Source: Paenibacillus sp. FSL A5-0031 | GTDB lineage: Bacteria > Bacillota > Bacilli > Paenibacillales > Paenibacillaceae | Reading direction: 5' to 3' | Assembly (NCBI RefSeq): GCF_001956295.1 | Contig: NZ_MRTD01000003.1 | Coordinates: 124,001-188,000 of the forward strand | DNA length: 64,000 nt | In this document: in pieces, positions 61,833 to 64,000 of the stretch | Layout of the letters: each line of letters begins with the position of its first letter | Numbering within the stretch: position 1 is the stretch's first letter | Notes under the pieces: generated by a model | The model's input: only the letters and a program-made list of their open reading frames with translations | Databases searched by the model: none | Told to the model about the DNA's origin: nothing | Translations under genes and position numbers: made by a program

Positions 61833-62222
61833 ATGCATAAGTGGATTATGTTTACTGTATTCGCAGCGGCGTCTTTGCTGGGCTTATATTTGCTCACGTT
61901 CGCACTGCCAGCTAAGCCGGTTGATGAGTCTGCCTCGTTGCCAGAGGGCATGACTTTATTGAAGGTTGTAGCGTCCAACGATTTTGTATTTGATCAAAAA
62001 GAGTACAAAGTTAAAGTTGGAGACAAAGTTAGACTAAAACTTTCCAACAAAAGCGGTATCCACGGGATGCATATTGACGAGCTTAAAGTAGCTTTGGATA
62101 ACGATCACCCGGAAACAGATTTGGAATTTAAAGAGCCAGGTACTTACAGAATCTATTGTTCCATTCCATGCGGTCAAGGACATACAACGATGGAATCGAC
62201 TTTAGTGGTTGAAGCAGCCTAG
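61833..62222 (+). CDS. Membrane-anchored CuA-like cupredoxin
   Basis: A 129-residue protein with an N-terminal membrane helix (IMFTVFAAASLLGLYLLTFAL) and an outside cupredoxin domain. The CuA ligand set is visible: YCSIPCGQGHTTM (two Cys, His and Met) and a His in GIHGMHI. It resembles the C-terminal domain of cytochrome c oxidase subunit II, but the two-helix membrane part is missing. It may carry electrons or copper; no oxidase genes are nearby. Confidence 0.85.
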   Translation: MHKWIMFTVFAAASLLGLYLLTFALPAKPVDESASLPEGMTLLKVVASNDFVFDQKEYKVKVGDKVRLKLSNKSGIHGMHIDELKVALDNDHPETDLEFKEPGTYRIYCSIPCGQGHTTMESTLVVEAA

Positions 62223-62254
62223 TGCGTAATTGATTCATGTGCTGTAGAAATGAG

Positions 62255-62278
62255 AAAGGAGCCGAAAGGCTCCTTTTT
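62255..62278. terminator. Terminator between convergent genes
   Basis: AAAGGAGCC pairs with GGCTCCTTT around GAAA, followed by further T residues. Confidence 0.88.
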
Positions 62279-62291
62279 GCCTAAAATAAAG

Positions 62292-62558
62292 CTATCGTGC
62301 TGAACGAGGATGATGCTCTTTGTCACGACTGCGTACGATAAGCACGTCGGCGAGAAAGCCAAGCAGCGCCCATGTAGCAACAGTAAGTACATACATGAGC
62401 AAGACGTTAACCTCGTGCACGTCAACAAATAAATCAACGACCCATGCGGGAATGCTAAACATGAAGAAAACAAGATTGTGCGGGTCGTAACCCGTGGAGT
62501 TGAACAAGCAGATAGCTAGTCCAATAATTGTTGCAACAATTGTAACTGGATAGCGCAT
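62292..62558 (-). CDS. Small membrane protein, unknown
   Basis: About 88 residues with two to three hydrophobic segments (VTIVATIIGLAICLF, LVFFMFSIPAWVVDLFV, LLMYVLTVATWALLGFLADVLIV) and a charged end (RSRDKEHHPRSAR). The start is ATG at 62558 or GTG at 62567, the latter better spaced from AAGGGG. I do not recognise the family. It is convergent with the cupredoxin gene. Confidence 0.65.
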   Translation of the reverse strand: MRYPVTIVATIIGLAICLFNSTGYDPHNLVFFMFSIPAWVVDLFVDVHEVNVLLMYVLTVATWALLGFLADVLIVRSRDKEHHPRSAR

Positions 62559-62668
62559 AACGTACACCGAGCCCCTTCGTGTTAAAGATTGCCGTAATGC
62601 GACTGCATAGGTTATTATGTGACAAATAGACAAAAGTTATGCGTCAATATTAGAGGAGGAACTAAATA

Positions 62669-62956
62669 ATGCTTACTCATATCGTATTTTTTAAATTAAA
62701 AGATGGCAGCGCAGAGAGCGTAGCGCGTACCGCACAAGTGCTTAGGGATATGGAAGGGCAAATCGAAGTATTAAAGTCGATTGAGGTTGGCGTGGACGTT
62801 GTGCATTCGGAGCGTTCTTACGATATCGCTCTTATTACGAAGTTCGAATCTTTGGAAGCGCTAGAAGTGTATCAAGTGCATCCTGTACATAAAAAAGTTA
62901 TTGAACACATGATGCAAGTTCGTGAAGCTTCCGTCAGCGTTGATTTTGAAAGCTGA
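62669..62956 (+). CDS. Dabb-family stress-responsive protein
   Basis: A 95-residue dimeric alpha/beta-barrel protein with the family start THIVFFKLKDGS and SYDIALITKFESLEALEVYQVHP, and the C-terminal VREASVSVDF. Function within the Dabb family is varied and not predictable here. A strong AGAGGAGGAACTAAATA site precedes the ATG. The small gene at 62975 follows closely. Confidence 0.88.
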   Translation: MLTHIVFFKLKDGSAESVARTAQVLRDMEGQIEVLKSIEVGVDVVHSERSYDIALITKFESLEALEVYQVHPVHKKVIEHMMQVREASVSVDFES

Positions 62957-62974
62957 GAGGCAGGTTGAGCAGTT

Positions 62975-63091
62975 ATGAGCGACATGAGGGATGTATACGA
63001 AATATTTACTTATTTGCTTGTTATCATTTTTAGCAGCATTATTATGGTGGCGTGGCTGAAACGCAAAGGGAAAAAAAAGAAGCAAGGCTGA
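62975..63091 (+). CDS. 38-residue single-helix membrane protein
   Basis: A short frame from ATG at 62975 to TGA at 63091 encodes MSDMRDVYEIFTYLLVI, a continuing hydrophobic stretch to VAWL, and a very basic tail (KRKGKKKKQG). That is an outside-short, one-helix protein with a positively charged cytoplasmic end. A weak AGGTTGAGC lies upstream. It is 18 bp after the Dabb gene and 17 bp before the HepT-like gene, so it fits an operon. No homologue is recalled. Confidence 0.55.
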   Translation: MSDMRDVYEIFTYLLVIIFSSIIMVAWLKRKGKKKKQG

Positions 63092-63108
63092 AAGCGGGCG
63101 ACTGATTG

Positions 63109-63528
63109 ATGTATTATGTGAATCGTGAACAAATAGCGGTAAGGTTGAATTCGATTACTGAAATCGCTTCGGCGCTGGACTCGCTTGCCGCTAATTGGCA
63201 GGGAACGGTGCTGGAGGGGCTGGCGCAGGAAAGAGCGCTGCATCTGGCTATTGAAACCGTAACAGATGTTGGCAGCTTCTTGATCGACGGGTTTATTTTG
63301 CGGGATGCGAGCAGCTATGAGGACATCATCGATATTACTGGCGAGGCAGGCGCGTTTCCGCTTGAAATGCAGGCGACGCTGACGGAGCTGGTGAAGCTTC
63401 GCAAGCCGTTAGTGCAGGACTATTATGTTTGGCCGAGAACTGAGCTTCATCCGCTTACGAAGACGCTTACTGCTCTGCTGCCTGCCTTTAAGCAATCGAT
63501 TGATGATTATTTAGAACGCGAGCTGTAG
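63109..63528 (+). CDS. HepT-like (DUF86/YutE) protein with altered RX4HXY motif
   Basis: A 139-residue all-helical protein of the DUF86 type, similar to Bacillus YutE (VNREQIAVRLNSITEIASAL, ALHLAIETVTDVGSFLIDGF). HepT toxins carry RX4HXY; here the equivalent is RKPLVQDY, with Gln in place of His. No MntA-like nucleotidyltransferase partner is adjacent. It is therefore more likely a housekeeping DUF86 protein than an active toxin. The ATG at 63109 follows an in-frame TTG. Confidence 0.82.
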   Translation: MYYVNREQIAVRLNSITEIASALDSLAANWQGTVLEGLAQERALHLAIETVTDVGSFLIDGFILRDASSYEDIIDITGEAGAFPLEMQATLTELVKLRKPLVQDYYVWPRTELHPLTKTLTALLPAFKQSIDDYLEREL

Positions 63529-63669
63529 GCGTTTTTGCTATTTGCACGTAAACCATTACGATTGCAGAGCAAGCATAGATTATGACTTTATGATTGTTTT
63601 ACGCTTGATTTACGAAAAACTAAAAATACGTTACAATGACGCTATCAAGCCTGCAAAGGTGGTGAAGGG

Positions 63670-64000
63670 TTGAAGCGGATGAAAACGGCAAGTGCATCAG
63701 ATATAACGGCAGCTTCACGCGGTGATCATTCCACGCGAGAGCGCATATTGATGCTGCTGAAAACAGGCGGCAGATTGAATGCTGGTTCCTTGTCAAGCGA
63801 GCTAGGACTAACGGAAATGGCAATCAGGCGGCATATGTATGCACTAGAGAGCGAAGGCAGCGTGAATATCGTATCGGTGCGGCAAGCCATGGGCAGACCG
63901 CTCCATGCGTATGAGCTGACAGCTGAGGCGGATGAGCTTTTCCCCAAAAATTATCATATGCTCGCACTCGACTTGCTGGGCGAGCTCGCTGATGACCCGG
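63670..64000 (+). CDS. Winged-helix regulator (SufR/DeoR-like), 5' part
   Basis: The gene runs off the right edge. The first about 110 residues contain a helix-turn-helix (STRERILMLLKTGGRLNA, ELGLTEMAIRRHMYALESEG) followed by VRQAMGRPLHAYELTAEADELFP. This matches the COG2345/SufR-like group, in which the missing C-terminal part often carries Fe-S binding cysteines. The start is TTG at 63670 (GGTGGTGAAGG upstream) or ATG at 63679. Confidence 0.85.
   Translation, partial: MKRMKTASASDITAASRGDHSTRERILMLLKTGGRLNAGSLSSELGLTEMAIRRHMYALESEGSVNIVSVRQAMGRPLHAYELTAEADELFPKNYHMLALDLLGELADDP

Noticed and set aside
63109-63528. Active HepT/MntA toxin-antitoxin pair
   Set aside because: No nucleotidyltransferase antitoxin gene is adjacent, and the catalytic His position is Gln.

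Overview
The window looks like chromosomal DNA of a Paenibacillus-type soil or plant-associated Firmicute. Evidence is the moderate GC with strong GGAGG-type ribosome binding sites, frequent TTG/GTG starts, YesM/YesN-like two-component proteins, AraC regulators beside glycoside hydrolases, Lut-type lactate genes, QueCDEF behind a preQ1 riboswitch, and dense intergenic palindromic repeats. No rRNA, tRNA, prophage, IS transposase or CRISPR array was seen.

Layout. 1-3.2 kb: the end of a xylose-type ABC importer (xylF partial, xylG, xylH). 3.3-9.0 kb: a GNAT acetyltransferase, an AraC regulator divergent from a GH127/DUF1680 beta-L-arabinofuranosidase, a DUF4358-type lipoprotein and a second AraC regulator. 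9.2-11.1 kb: a TIM-barrel sugar isomerase/epimerase and a Gfo/Idh/MocA dehydrogenase. 11.3-22.2 kb: a YtfQRT-YjfF-like furanose importer, a YesM-type histidine kinase, a YesN-type response regulator, a membrane-anchored protein made of two fused periplasmic-binding domains, and an AraM/EgsA-type glycerol-1-phosphate dehydrogenase. 22.3-25.4 kb: aldo/keto reductase and iron alcohol dehydrogenase, divergent from an ArsR-type regulator, with four copies of one octamer between them.

25.5-31.6 kb is an L-rhamnose operon (rhaEW, a sensory-rhodopsin-transducer homologue, rhaI-type isomerase, rhaB, DeoR regulator) preceded by three copies of a 16-bp motif. A 112-bp tandem repeat array (31.66-32.27 kb) separates it from lutABC and a GntR regulator that appears to start with ATT. 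36.2-40.6 kb holds a J-domain-like membrane protein, an SGNH acetylesterase, a HAD phosphatase, a DJ-1/PfpI protein and an unknown. 40.8-43.3 kb is preQ1-I riboswitch-queCDEF. A 162-bp MITE-like element and a small secreted peptide follow. 43.9-47.5 kb is a TPP-riboswitch-controlled thiZXYD operon on the minus strand.

47.6-64 kb is a mixed region: YpsA-like protein, an ArsR-DUF2087 regulator with a clear promoter/operator, AT-richer small genes (including an MccF-like peptidase, a pentapeptide protein and a NUDIX protein) bracketed by blocks of ATGTCCGTTA repeats, an SLH-like secreted protein, a DNA alkylation repair protein, an MFS exporter with a divergent ArsR and a perfect 16-bp inverted-repeat operator, a diguanylate cyclase, a methyltransferase, a GNAT, a gene with a LexA/DinR-type box on its promoter, a CuA-like protein, a Dabb protein, a HepT-like protein and the start of a DeoR/SufR-like regulator.

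The main theme is plant cell-wall sugar use: xylose, furanose sugars (arabinofuranose or galactofuranose by inference), rhamnose and acetylated rhamnogalacturonan. The most unusual item is the two-component system at 16-21 kb, whose third gene is a tandem sugar-binding protein, one half of which closely resembles the solute-binding protein of the adjacent importer.
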